Assembly: GCF_002434265.1 (NCBI RefSeq)
Contig: NZ_DJJS01000007.1
Span: forward strand, 624,775-688,774
Reading direction: 5' to 3'
Length of the DNA: 64,000 nt
DNA from: Pseudomonas sp. UBA6562
Lineage (GTDB): Bacteria > Pseudomonadota > Gammaproteobacteria > Pseudomonadales > Pseudomonadaceae
Shown here: positions 1-8,684 of the stretch, in pieces
Layout of the letters: every line of letters begins with the position of its first letter
How positions within the stretch are numbered: the stretch's first letter is position 1
The notes under the pieces: model-generated
What the model saw: only the letters and a program-made list of their open reading frames with translations
Databases searched by the model: none
What the model was told of the DNA's origin: nothing
Translations under genes and position numbers: made by a program

Positions 1-2189
1 CGGCCAGGTTACCGCTCGCCGCTCGCGCTCAGCCATGGGCGGATCGGCTACCCCCTGAGCGGACGCGGTGTGCCGCGACGGACGAATGTCGTCGCGCTGC
101 ACGAGCTGGGATCGATCTACCCTGGGCTGAGCGAGGACGAATTGATGACGCTGAGCGCCGAGATACAAGCCAGCGCCGGCCTGAGCACAGCGATCATCGC
201 ACTCAGGGCCGAACTGGAGGTGTTGCAACTCGACCTGCGCGACTGGGCGCGAGCGGCTACCGACAACCTGCAGCGCGACGACCGCCTGCGCTTCGGCGAG
301 CGACTGACCGCAGCTTGGCGCAGAATGGGCAACACGCCCAACACCAGCCTCGCCCTCGAGCATCTGCAAATCGGCGAGCTGCCCACCATTCGGCACGGTT
401 TCCCCATATCCGTAGCTTGCGTCTGGAGGACCTGGGCCTGCAACGGCTCGACAGGGGTTTCCTCGAACGCTTTCCTGCTGTCGAGCGGCTGGGCATCATT
501 CAGCACCCTCAGATGGACGCCGAGTCGCTCTTCCAGGCCCTGCAAGCCACGCCCAATCTTGAGGTGCTGGACCTTGCAGAAAGCAATATCGCGCAATTGG
601 GAGCCTCGGCCGAGCAGGCCCTGGGCGCGATGCGACGTCTGCGTGGGTTGTCGTTCAGGCGTAATCGGCTGACGCTGGACGAACCTGCACAAGCGCTGCT
701 CGCTCGCCTACCACTCAACGTATTGAACCTTTCCAGCAACGGAATCACGCTCACCGAAGCACAAGCCCTGCGCTTCCAAGACTTGGTGCATCCCGAACAG
801 TTGTCGCTGAGTTTCAACCCGCTGGGGATCGCGCCGGATCTGCGCTATATGGGGCGCTTGCATACGTTGTTGATGATCGACTGTGGGCTGGAGGTTTGGC
901 CCGAAGGGCTGACCGTGCTCATGAGCCAGCCGCAATACCGATTGCGCAGCATCGAGCTGTCGATGAACCGGATAGCGGCCCTGCCCCAGACCGAAACCCT
1001 GCTTGCCACGCCCTACGCGCGGGATCTGGCAGCAGGACTGCCCGGACGCCGCTGGAACATGGACTTCAACGGTATGGACCCCGCCACGCGTAGCCGTCTG
1101 CAGCAAGCCCGCGTGAGCGTCGAGGAAAATGCGATTGAGCTGCCTGCGTGGCAGGTGCGCTGGCGTACCGGCATCACCGCGGAGCAGGATGCCTTGTGGG
1201 ACACCTTGTTCGCCCAGGGTGGCAACCGACCCCTGGCCGGTGTGCTGGAGCGTCTGAGCGACTCTGCCGAAGCGCGCAGCCATGAAGACGGGCTGCGCGA
1301 GCGGGTCTGGAGCATACTCGAACGTGCCAGCCAGGACGATGCCCTGCGTCAGGCGCTGAACGAGGAAGCCGAAACGTTCCCGCCCACCTGTGGCGACGCG
1401 GGTGCCGACGCTTTCAGCGCGTTGGAAATTCGCCTGTTGATCCAGAATGCGAGCCTGGGCGCCGATCCGCTGCTCGATCAGTACCAGCTGCTGCGCCAGA
1501 TTTTCCGCCGCGAGCAGGTCAATACCCTTGCGCAACGCATCGCTTGGCATCGCAGCGTGCGCAGGGCCGCGGTGCTGGAAGCTCAGACCACAGGCGACGA
1601 AAGCCACTTACCCCTGCTGGATGAGTTGGACGACGTAGCCGTCAGCTCGGACCGAATACTGTTGAACATGCCGGTCGACGAAATCGAAATACGTCTGGCG
1701 CTACGACAGATATTGGCCGGCCCACTGGATTATCCCGAGCCGAGTTCGGGCATGCTGTACGCGCAACTGGCCAACATCAACGCACGCATCGTGCAAAACG
1801 TCGCGACCGAGGTGGGCAGACTCGATCAGGATGTTGCGTTGCGGCGCCAGTGGCTGGTGGACCAACCACAGTGGCAGCACACCTTGCGCACGCAGCATGC
1901 CGAGCAGTTCGAAGCCCTGACCGACTTCTGGCGCACGGGCCTGGACTACCTCGACTACAGCCAGGACGAACATGCCGAGCCGGTCACACAACTGCCGCCG
2001 TCAGTGCGCACGCTGCTGGAAGACGTGCTGGGCGAGTCGCTGCTCGATGCCGCTGGCAACCTGAGCCGCGTCAGTGTTACCGAAGGCCAATACCTGGAGG
2101 CCGTCCGGCGCATCGGGCTACAGCGCGAGGAAACCGAGCGCGGCCTGTTGGACAGCCTGACCCGCGCGGTGGAACAGCGTTCGAACTGA
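1..2189 (+). pseudogene. LRR/NEL-type E3 ubiquitin ligase effector, 5'-truncated by the window and frameshifted
   Basis: This is the C-terminal part of a secreted-effector-type protein with leucine-rich repeats followed by a NEL (IpaH/SspH-like) E3 ubiquitin ligase domain. Frame 1 is open from base 1 and reads as the helical linker of Pseudomonas NEL proteins up to about base 395. The LRRs and NEL domain then continue in frame 3 from about base 395 to the stop at 2187-2189, so one base appears missing near the run at 396-406. The LRR pattern covers roughly 400-1050. The NEL catalytic cysteine is probably the Cys codon at 1389-1391 in the motif TCGDAGAD. Known NEL ligases act inside host cells, but no secretion signal can be judged because the N-terminus is missing. 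Either the gene is broken or the base call is wrong. Confidence 0.75.
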
Positions 2190-2516
2190 CCTGACCGTCG
2201 AGCTGCCGCTCGCCACGGGGGCTATCATGGCGCGGCAGGCCTCCAGGGCCTGGCCGTGCCGTTTTGCAAAGGCCCATTGCCGGGCCGCATGCCTGTTTCG
2301 CGATGACGCTTCTTGTACACTGCCGCGACGCCACACAGCGAAGCGTTTCCTGCCGCACACACCGCGTCGTCACTCCCGGGGGCGACGTAGGCCCGGCAGC
2401 ACCCGCAAACGTTTCTGCTGCCACTGAACACACGAGCCCTGCACGTGCAGGCGGCCCGCGCGCCTGCGGCGTCCGATTGGCCAGTATCCACTCAGCCCCT
2501 TTTTTCAGGTGAACGC
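2190..2516. other. Intergenic region, no gene seen
   Basis: About 330 bases between the NEL remnant and the amidase. No convincing ORF, RNA or strong terminator was found. It presumably carries the amidase promoter, but no clear -35/-10 pair could be picked out. Confidence 0.4.
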
Positions 2517-4226
2517 ATGATCGAGGTAACCGAGCTTTCCATTGCCGACCTGCGCGAGGCGCTCGCCGCTGGCCGCACCACTGCGGTCGAGCTGGTCGAA
2601 GCCTACCTGGCGCGCATCGCAGCTTACGATGGCCATGCAACCGCCACCGCCCTCAATGCCGTGGTGGTGGACAATCCCGATGCGCTGCGCGAGGCGCAGG
2701 CGTCCGATGCCCGACGCGCCCGTGGCGAGTCGCTGGGGCCGCTGGACGGCATTCCTTACACCGCCAAGGACAGCTACCTGGTCAAGGGCCTGACCGCCGC
2801 TTCCGGCAGCCCGGCGTTCCGGCACCTGGTGGCGCAGCGCGATGCGTTCACGGTCGAACGCCTGCGCGCCGCCGGCGCCATCTGCCTGGGCAAGACCAAC
2901 ATGCCGCCCATGGCCAACGGCGGCATGCAGCGCGGCGTCTATGGCCGCGCCGAAAGCCCCTACAACGGTGCCTACCTCACCGCGCCCTTCGCTTCCGGCT
3001 CGTCCAACGGCGCGGGCACCGCCACGGCGGCCAGCTTCAGCGCCTTCGGCCTGGCCGAAGAAACCTGGTCGAGCGGTCGTGGCCCGGCTTCGAACAACGG
3101 CCTGTGCGCTTATACCCCCTCGCGCGGGGTGATCTCGGTACGCGGCAACTGGCCGCTGACCCCGACCATGGACGTGGTGGTGCCCTACGCGCGGACCATG
3201 GCCGACCTGCTGGAGGTGCTCGACGTGGTGGTGGCCGACGACCCTAACCCGCGCGGCGACCTGTGGCGCCTGCAACCCTGGGTGCCGATCCCGGCGGCCA
3301 GCAGCGTGCGCCCCGCGTCCTACCCTGCCCTGGCCGCAGACGCCAATGCCCTGCGCGGCAAGCGCTTGGGCGTGCCGCGCATGTACATCAACGCCGATGA
3401 CGCGGCCGGCACCTCGGACAAACCCGGCATCGGCGGGCCTACCGGACAGCGCATCCACACCCGCGCCAGCGTCATCGACCTGTGGCAGGCCGCGCGCCAG
3501 GCCTTGGAAGCGGCCGGCGCCGAAGTGGTCGAAGTGGACTTCCCGCTGGTGTCCAACTGCGAGGGCGACCGCCCGGGCGCGCCCACGGTGTACAACCGCG
3601 GCATCGTCAGCCGCGAATTCCTGCACGATGAGCTGTGGGCCTTGTCGGGCTGGGCCTTCGACGACTTCCTGCGGGCCAACGGCGACCCGGCGCTCAACCG
3701 CCTGGCCGATGTCGACGGCCCGCAGATTTTCCCCCACGACCCCGGCACCCTGCCCAACCGCGAAGACGACCTCGCGGCCGGCATGGACGAGTACGTCAAC
3801 ATGGCCAAGCGCGGCCTGAAAACTTGGGACCAGATCGACACCTTGCCCGACGGCCTGCGCGGCCTGGAACAGACCCGCAAGCAGGACTTGGAAGATTGGA
3901 TGGCCCACCTCGGCCTGGACGCCGTGCTGTTCCCAACCGTCGCCGACGTGGCGCCGGCCGACGCCGACGTCAACCCAGTCTCGGCCGACATCGCCTGGAG
4001 CAACGGCGTCTGGGTCGCCAACGGCAACCTGGCGATCCGCCACTTGGGCGTTCCCACGGTGACGGTGCCCATGGGCGTGATGGCCGACATCGGCATGCCG
4101 GTGGGCCTGACCTTCGCCGGCAAGGCCTACGACGACTCGTCGCTACTGCGCTACGCCTGCGCCTTCGAAGCCACCGGCAAACGCCGCCAGGTGCCACCGC
4201 GCACCCCCCCACTGGGCGCGCGTTGA
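2517..4226 (+). CDS. Amidase signature (AS) family amidohydrolase
   Basis: This 569-residue protein belongs to the amidase signature family, which hydrolyses C-N bonds of amides through a Ser-cisSer-Lys triad. The catalytic Lys is K84 in TAKDSY. The glycine/serine-rich stretch lies at 160-170 (SGSSNGAG), with S162/S163 as cis-serine candidates. The nucleophile is most likely S186 in TWSSGRGPA. Most AS enzymes have a Gly-Gly-Ser-Ile-Arg-type segment here, so WSSGR is a divergent active-site loop. ATG 2517 was chosen because AGGTG lies just upstream and family homology starts there, although the frame is open further upstream. No signal peptide is visible. The dehydratase-like gene follows after a strong hairpin. 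The substrate cannot be deduced. Confidence 0.85.
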   Translation: MIEVTELSIADLREALAAGRTTAVELVEAYLARIAAYDGHATATALNAVVVDNPDALREAQASDARRARGESLGPLDGIPYTAKDSYLVKGLTAASGSPAFRHLVAQRDAFTVERLRAAGAICLGKTNMPPMANGGMQRGVYGRAESPYNGAYLTAPFASGSSNGAGTATAASFSAFGLAEETWSSGRGPASNNGLCAYTPSRGVISVRGNWPLTPTMDVVVPYARTMADLLEVLDVVVADDPNPRGDLWRLQPWVPIPAASSVRPASYPALAADANALRGKRLGVPRMYINADDAAGTSDKPGIGGPTGQRIHTRASVIDLWQAARQALEAAGAEVVEVDFPLVSNCEGDRPGAPTVYNRGIVSREFLHDELWALSGWAFDDFLRANGDPALNRLADVDGPQIFPHDPGTLPNREDDLAAGMDEYVNMAKRGLKTWDQIDTLPDGLRGLEQTRKQDLEDWMAHLGLDAVLFPTVADVAPADADVNPVSADIAWSNGVWVANGNLAIRHLGVPTVTVPMGVMADIGMPVGLTFAGKAYDDSSLLRYACAFEATGKRRQVPPRTPPLGAR

Positions 4227-4231
4227 TTTGC

Positions 4232-4260
4232 CGGCCGAGCACCGCTATGGTGCTCGGCCG
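4232..4260 (+). terminator. Perfect 12-bp hairpin between amidase and dehydratase genes
   Basis: The arms 4232-4243 and 4249-4260 are perfect reverse complements around a five-base loop (gctat). There is no T-run, so it may be a weak or Rho-assisted terminator or an mRNA-processing or stability structure. Confidence 0.5.
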
Positions 4261-4282
4261 ACCTCATTTGCGGAGTTGTCCG

Positions 4283-5206
4283 ATGGCGCTGCACATCAAT
4301 ACCCCCCTGCTCGAATCGCGCCCCCTGTCGCTGGCGGCGCAGCGCAGCGTCTGGATCAAGCTCGATGCCTTGCAGCCCTGCGGTTCGTTCAAGCTGCGCG
4401 GCGTGGGCCATGCCTGCGAAGTGCACCATGCCTGCGGTGCCCGGCACTTTGTGTCTTCCTCGGGTGGCAACGCCGGCCTGGCGGTGGCCTATGCCGGGCG
4501 CCGCCTGGGCGTGCCGGTCACGGTCGTGGTGCCGGAAACCACCAGCGCCCACGCCAGGGCGCTGCTGGCCCTGGAAGAGGCCAAGGTGATCGTGCACGGC
4601 AGCGCCTGGCACGAGGCCAATGCCCTGGCGCAGACCCTGGTCGGCGAACACGATGCCTTCATCCACCCCTTCGATGACCCGCTGCTGTGGGAAGGCCACG
4701 CCTCCCTGATCGACGAAGTCGCCGCCACGGGGCTGCGGCCCGATGCGGTGGTGCTGTCGGTGGGCGGCGGCGGTTTGCTCAGCGGTGTGGTGCAGGGACT
4801 CAAGCGCAACGGCTGGAACGACGTACCGGTGCTGGCGGTGGAAACCCAAGGTGCCGCGTCGTTCAACGCGGCCGTGCAGGCCGATGCGCTGGTGGAGCTG
4901 GAGCGGCTCGACTCGATCGCCACCAGCCTGGGCGCCAAGCGCGTGGCCGAGCAGGCTTTGATCTGCCATCGCACCCACCCGGTGCAGAGCCATCGGGTGA
5001 CCGACCTGCAAGCCGTGCAAGCCTGCGAGCGCTTCCTGCACGACCATCGCGTGCTGGTCGAGCCGGCCTGTGGCGCGGCGCTGGCCCTGGCCTACGCGGC
5101 CGAGGGGTTGGGCGAGTACCGCAATGTGCTGGTGGTGGTGTGCGGCGGCGCGACGGCGACGCTCGAGCAACTGCGCACATGGCGCGAGGCGCTGCTGCCA
5201 GCCTGA
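4283..5206 (+). CDS. PLP-dependent serine/threonine dehydratase family protein
   Basis: This 307-residue protein has the fold-type II PLP enzyme signature. The Schiff-base lysine is K37 in GSFKLRG. An asparagine loop (SSSGGNAGLA) binds the substrate carboxylate, and the glycine-rich phosphate loop is VGGGGLLSG. Its length and motif spacing match single-domain L-serine/L-threonine ammonia-lyases such as animal SDS, which turn serine or threonine into pyruvate or 2-oxobutyrate plus ammonia. There is no C-terminal ACT regulatory domain. It lies 56 bases after the amidase, separated by a hairpin, so co-transcription is uncertain. A role as another beta-family enzyme cannot be excluded. Confidence 0.8.
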   Translation: MALHINTPLLESRPLSLAAQRSVWIKLDALQPCGSFKLRGVGHACEVHHACGARHFVSSSGGNAGLAVAYAGRRLGVPVTVVVPETTSAHARALLALEEAKVIVHGSAWHEANALAQTLVGEHDAFIHPFDDPLLWEGHASLIDEVAATGLRPDAVVLSVGGGGLLSGVVQGLKRNGWNDVPVLAVETQGAASFNAAVQADALVELERLDSIATSLGAKRVAEQALICHRTHPVQSHRVTDLQAVQACERFLHDHRVLVEPACGAALALAYAAEGLGEYRNVLVVVCGGATATLEQLRTWREALLPA

Positions 5207-5214
5207 AGACGGCC

Positions 5215-5733
5215 TCAGGTCGGCAGTTGCCCGGGAGCGATCAAGGGCAGGGCCATGTGCGTGGTCTGCCACACCGGGTCGCTCTCGATGTGCTCGATGA
5301 CGAAGCCCTGGCGCTGCCAGAACGTGATGGCACCTTGCAGGAACGGATGGGTGTGCAGGTATAGGCATTCCACGCCGGCGGCAACCGCCTCGTCGCGCAA
5401 GGCTTCGAACAGCGCCGCCGCCAGGCCCGCGCGGCGATACTCGGGCAGCACGAACAAGCGCACCACTTCCACAACGTCCACACCGCGATAATCGAGTTGG
5501 GCGAAGCGGTGGTCATACGGCACATAACCGATCACTGCGATCAGTCGGCCCTGGTCGCGGGCGGTGAGAAAACAGCCTTCGCCGTGCACGTAGGTGCGCT
5601 CGAAATGCAGCAAGTCCTCGGGCGTAGGCGTGTCGGCGAGCTTGGGAAACAGGCTGGCGCGGGCGCTGTCGACGAAGCGCACGATCTCGTCGGCGTCAGA
5701 GGCGCTGGCGCGTTGCAAGGTCCAGGTGGGCAT
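5215..5733 (-). CDS. GNAT family N-acetyltransferase
   Basis: A 172-residue GCN5-related acetyltransferase. The acetyl-CoA binding core is visible as VVRLFVLPEYRRAGLAAALF, with the R/Q-x-x-G-x-G/A pyrophosphate loop in RRAGLA, and the C-terminal GFVIEH strand is also present. The start at 5733 was chosen because the fold begins directly with the beta-1 strand (TWTLQRASA). An upstream in-frame ATG at 5820 would add an unrelated leader. It converges with the dehydratase gene, leaving only 8 bases between the stops. The substrate is unknown. Confidence 0.8.
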   Translation of the reverse strand: MPTWTLQRASASDADEIVRFVDSARASLFPKLADTPTPEDLLHFERTYVHGEGCFLTARDQGRLIAVIGYVPYDHRFAQLDYRGVDVVEVVRLFVLPEYRRAGLAAALFEALRDEAVAAGVECLYLHTHPFLQGAITFWQRQGFVIEHIESDPVWQTTHMALPLIAPGQLPT

Positions 5734-5852
5734 GGGTGTCCAATGTCGAGTGGCGAAGACCCGCGGTTCTACCGCAGTCGGCGCTTGCCCGCAACCCGGC
5801 CGCGCTGCCATGCAGTACACTGGCGCCCCGCCTTGGCCCAGGTCGTCCGCGC

Positions 5853-6344
5853 ATGTCCCGTTCCTTTGTTGTCTTGTTGACGCTGCTGGCCACGCTCGCC
5901 GGTTGCGACCAGCCCGCCGGCCATCCGACCCGCGAAAAGAAGATTCTCGCCCAATTGCCGTGGCAAGAGGCCTACACGCACAACATCGAGCGCATGGGCC
6001 AATTGCTCGCGCCGCGCTTCCCGGCGTTGTCCGAAGAACAGGTCGACCAGGTCCTGCGCGAGCACCTGACCATGGAGGACCAGCGCCAGGACCTGCTCCG
6101 GCTGTACAGCGAGCAGCACTTCAGCGACGTCGAGTTCGACCTGGTGCTAGCCGCCACTGCCGACCCGGTCAAGGCCAAGGCCTTGGGCCAGAGCCTGGAA
6201 GGCCGGCAGCTCAGCGAAAAGCTCACCCGCCTGATGCGCGAAAGCGCCAACGACCCGGACGCCAAGGCACGCGCGGCGCAGCGTATGCAGCAGATCGAAG
6301 AGGCGTTGGGCCGGATGCAGCGGCAGGCTCTGGAAGCAGGTTGA
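5853..6344 (+). CDS. Putative lipoprotein, paralogue of the one at 8163
   Basis: This 163-residue protein starts with a lipoprotein signal peptide ending in the lipobox LATLAGC, so it should be acylated and periplasm-facing. The mature part is helical and charged. It shares the pattern LYSEQHFSDVEF with the lipoprotein at 8163-8630 (LYSEEHFSDAEF) and aligns along the whole length, so the two are paralogues. The ATG at 5853 directly precedes the signal peptide; the longer upstream frame is not signal-like. The family function is not known to me. Confidence 0.75.
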   Translation: MSRSFVVLLTLLATLAGCDQPAGHPTREKKILAQLPWQEAYTHNIERMGQLLAPRFPALSEEQVDQVLREHLTMEDQRQDLLRLYSEQHFSDVEFDLVLAATADPVKAKALGQSLEGRQLSEKLTRLMRESANDPDAKARAAQRMQQIEEALGRMQRQALEAG

Positions 6345-6473
6345 GGTGTGCCCCCTTCCAGCCAGGCCAATGTTGGTCTAGTGAGAGGTAAGGCACCCAA
6401 AGCGGGGGCGGCTTTCGTTACGACCACCATTAGGGCCAAGACGCTTCTGACACATCGCACCTGCCATGACGGC

Positions 6474-6929
6474 TTACCCACGCGGACGGCCGACCTGGGC
6501 TAACAAGGCCAGCAAATCGTCAGGCCAGACGATGTCCTGGGTCTCCAACAATTCCTGACGGCTCCACCAGCGGTGCGCGGCAAGCACCTCCACCTCGAGC
6601 GCCGTCCAGTTGACCTCGGATACCGTGGTGTCGGCTACCCGTACCACGAAAAACTGCTCGACGACCTTCACCGCCTCGCCACAGGGCAACGTCATGTCGA
6701 AGCGACGCTCGGCTACTGGCTCGCCCACATCGCCGACTTCGATGCCGGTTTCCTCCCACAGCTCACGCCGCGCCGCCTGGGCGAAGCTTTCCCCAGCCTC
6801 GACCCCTCCGCCGGGTGTGGCCCAGCACGAGGTGCCGGCCAGAGCCCCCTGATGGTGGACGAAATGGAACAGCAGGACCCGCTGTTGCGAATCGAGCACC
6901 AGCAACCGGGCCGAAGGGCGTTCTCGCAT
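6474..6929 (-). CDS. Nudix hydrolase
   Basis: This 151-residue protein has a complete Nudix box at residues 41-63: G41, E47, then R55-E56-L57-W-E59-E60-T-G62-I63, matching G-x5-E-x7-REUxEExGU. Nudix enzymes hydrolyse nucleoside diphosphates linked to another moiety with Mg2+. A substrate such as an oxidised nucleotide, sugar nucleotide or dinucleotide cannot be chosen from sequence. ATG 6929 is used; ATG 6938 is three codons upstream and possible. It is divergent from the UV-damage endonuclease, with about 165 bases between, so the two may share a regulatory region. Confidence 0.85.
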   Translation of the reverse strand: MRERPSARLLVLDSQQRVLLFHFVHHQGALAGTSCWATPGGGVEAGESFAQAARRELWEETGIEVGDVGEPVAERRFDMTLPCGEAVKVVEQFFVVRVADTTVSEVNWTALEVEVLAAHRWWSRQELLETQDIVWPDDLLALLAQVGRPRG

Positions 6930-7095
6930 GCTGCACATCCTGAAAGGTGGGTGTCGGGAGCCCGCCGCGGGCACCTTGGTGGTGAGACCGGCCAACGCCT
7001 CGCGCGGTTCATCGCCGGCGCCTTGGCGGGCGATGGATCGTTCTGCCTCGGGCCATGGTCCACTGCCTGCCTGTCGCCGAACCTTGGAGCCAACG

Positions 7096-8121
7096 ATGCC
7101 CCGCTTGGGCTTTGCCTGTATGTACCGCCACCCGCACCGCAGCCATTCGATCAAGGAACTGGAAGCCATCGAGCGGGCCTTCAACACCCGCACCACCACG
7201 TTGCGCTGGCTGTCCTCGGCCAGCCTGGAGGCGGCCCGCGACAAGCTGATCGATCTGATCCAGCACAACCTCGAGGCGCAGCTGCGCCTGGTCGACTACG
7301 TCGCCGGCCTGCCGCCGGCACTGCACATGCTGCGCCTGTCCAGCGACCTGCTGCCGCTCTACAGCCATCGCGACGTCGCCAGCTTCTACCAGGCCCCCGA
7401 CATCCAAGCGCTGCTCGAGCCGCGTTTCGCCGCCATCGGCGCGCGGGCGCGCGAAGCCGGCGTGCGCCTGTCGTTCCACCCTGGGCAGTACTGCGTGCTG
7501 GGCTCGGACCGTCCGGAGGTGGTGGAAGCCAGCCTGGCCGAATTCGAGTACCACGCCGACATGATCCGCCTGATGGGCTACGGCAAGCAGTTCCAGGACT
7601 TCAAATGCAACGTGCACATCGCCGGGCGTCTGGGGGCGGCCGGCATGCGCGCGGTGTGGCCGCGCCTGTCGGAGGTGGCGCGCAACGTCATCACCCTGGA
7701 AAACGACGAGAAGACCTATGGCGTGGACGACTGCCTGGGCCTTGCCGACTTGGCGCCAGTCGTGCTCGACATCCACCACGCCTGGATCCACGAGAACGAC
7801 TACGTGGCCCGCGACGATCCGCGCCTGCTGCGCATCATCGACAGCTGGCGCGGCGTGCGCCCGGTGATGCACTACTCGCAGCCGCCCGAGCGTTTACAGG
7901 ACTTGGGTTTCAGCGCCGAACGCAAGCTGGAGATCCCCGCGTTGCTCGAAGCGGTGAACAAACGCGATCTGTATGGTCATAGCGATCTGATGTGGAACGA
8001 CTGGACCAATCGCTACGCGCTGCAATTCGTCGACGCCTTCGACATCATGTTCGAGGCCAAGCACAAGAACCTGGCGACGCTCGACTTCTACCATCGTTAC
8101 CTGCTCGGTGCGGCCATTTAG
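7096..8121 (+). CDS. uvsE: UV damage endonuclease UvdE/UvsE family
   Basis: A 341-residue TIM-barrel endonuclease of the UVDE family, which nicks DNA 5' to UV photoproducts and some abasic sites, providing repair independent of UvrABC. Family landmarks are the N-terminal LGFACMYR, the metal-site segments SFHPGQYCVLGS and ENDEKTYGVDDCL, and DIHHAWIHEND, rich in His, Asp and Glu ligands for the metal cluster. ATG 7096 fits the conserved N-terminus; the frame is open upstream but not UVDE-like. It lies between two lipoprotein paralogues and is followed after 41 bases by the second. No LexA box was seen in front of it. Confidence 0.85.
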   Translation: MPRLGFACMYRHPHRSHSIKELEAIERAFNTRTTTLRWLSSASLEAARDKLIDLIQHNLEAQLRLVDYVAGLPPALHMLRLSSDLLPLYSHRDVASFYQAPDIQALLEPRFAAIGARAREAGVRLSFHPGQYCVLGSDRPEVVEASLAEFEYHADMIRLMGYGKQFQDFKCNVHIAGRLGAAGMRAVWPRLSEVARNVITLENDEKTYGVDDCLGLADLAPVVLDIHHAWIHENDYVARDDPRLLRIIDSWRGVRPVMHYSQPPERLQDLGFSAERKLEIPALLEAVNKRDLYGHSDLMWNDWTNRYALQFVDAFDIMFEAKHKNLATLDFYHRYLLGAAI

Positions 8122-8162
8122 CCGCGTCTGGCCTCTATTTCACTCAAGCAAAGGTCACCCCC

Positions 8163-8630
8163 ATGCTGCGTTCACCTCGATTCATCCTGCCCCTGCTGCT
8201 GGTCGGCGCCTTGGCCGCGTGCGGCAAAAACGACCGCGAGGCGCAGATCGACGCGCAATTCCCGCTGCAACAGAACTACCAGGGCACCATCGACAGCATC
8301 GTGCCGCCCTTTGCGTCGGCACATCCCAACCTGCCCGTGGAGAAGATCAAAGAGGTGGTGCGCGACCACTTCACCTTCGACGAATACCGCGACGACATCC
8401 ACAAGCTGTACAGCGAAGAACACTTCAGCGATGCCGAATTCGCGCAGGTCACGGCCATGCTCAAGGACCCGGCCAAGGCCCAGCAATTGGGCAAGACGCC
8501 AGAAACCAAAGTCATCGGCGAGAAGCTCAACAACTACATGATGCAGACCGCCACCGATCCCAAGCTGCGCGAGCAGGCCACCGAGCGGGTCAAGGACATC
8601 AGCGAAGAGCTGGAGAAGATGGACAAGTAA
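8163..8630 (+). CDS. Putative lipoprotein, paralogue of the one at 5853
   Basis: A 155-residue protein with a lipoprotein signal peptide (lipobox GALAAC, Cys about residue 20) and a charged helical mature domain. It aligns with the 5853-6344 protein over nearly all of its length. It follows the UV endonuclease gene by 41 bases in the same direction and may be co-transcribed with it. The function is unknown. It is likely an inner- or outer-membrane-anchored periplasmic protein. Confidence 0.75.
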   Translation: MLRSPRFILPLLLVGALAACGKNDREAQIDAQFPLQQNYQGTIDSIVPPFASAHPNLPVEKIKEVVRDHFTFDEYRDDIHKLYSEEHFSDAEFAQVTAMLKDPAKAQQLGKTPETKVIGEKLNNYMMQTATDPKLREQATERVKDISEELEKMDK

Positions 8631-8684
8631 CTCCCTCAGGCGCGTCGGGGCGTTCGCCCCTTGCGCCTATCCGGGTCGCGCGGC

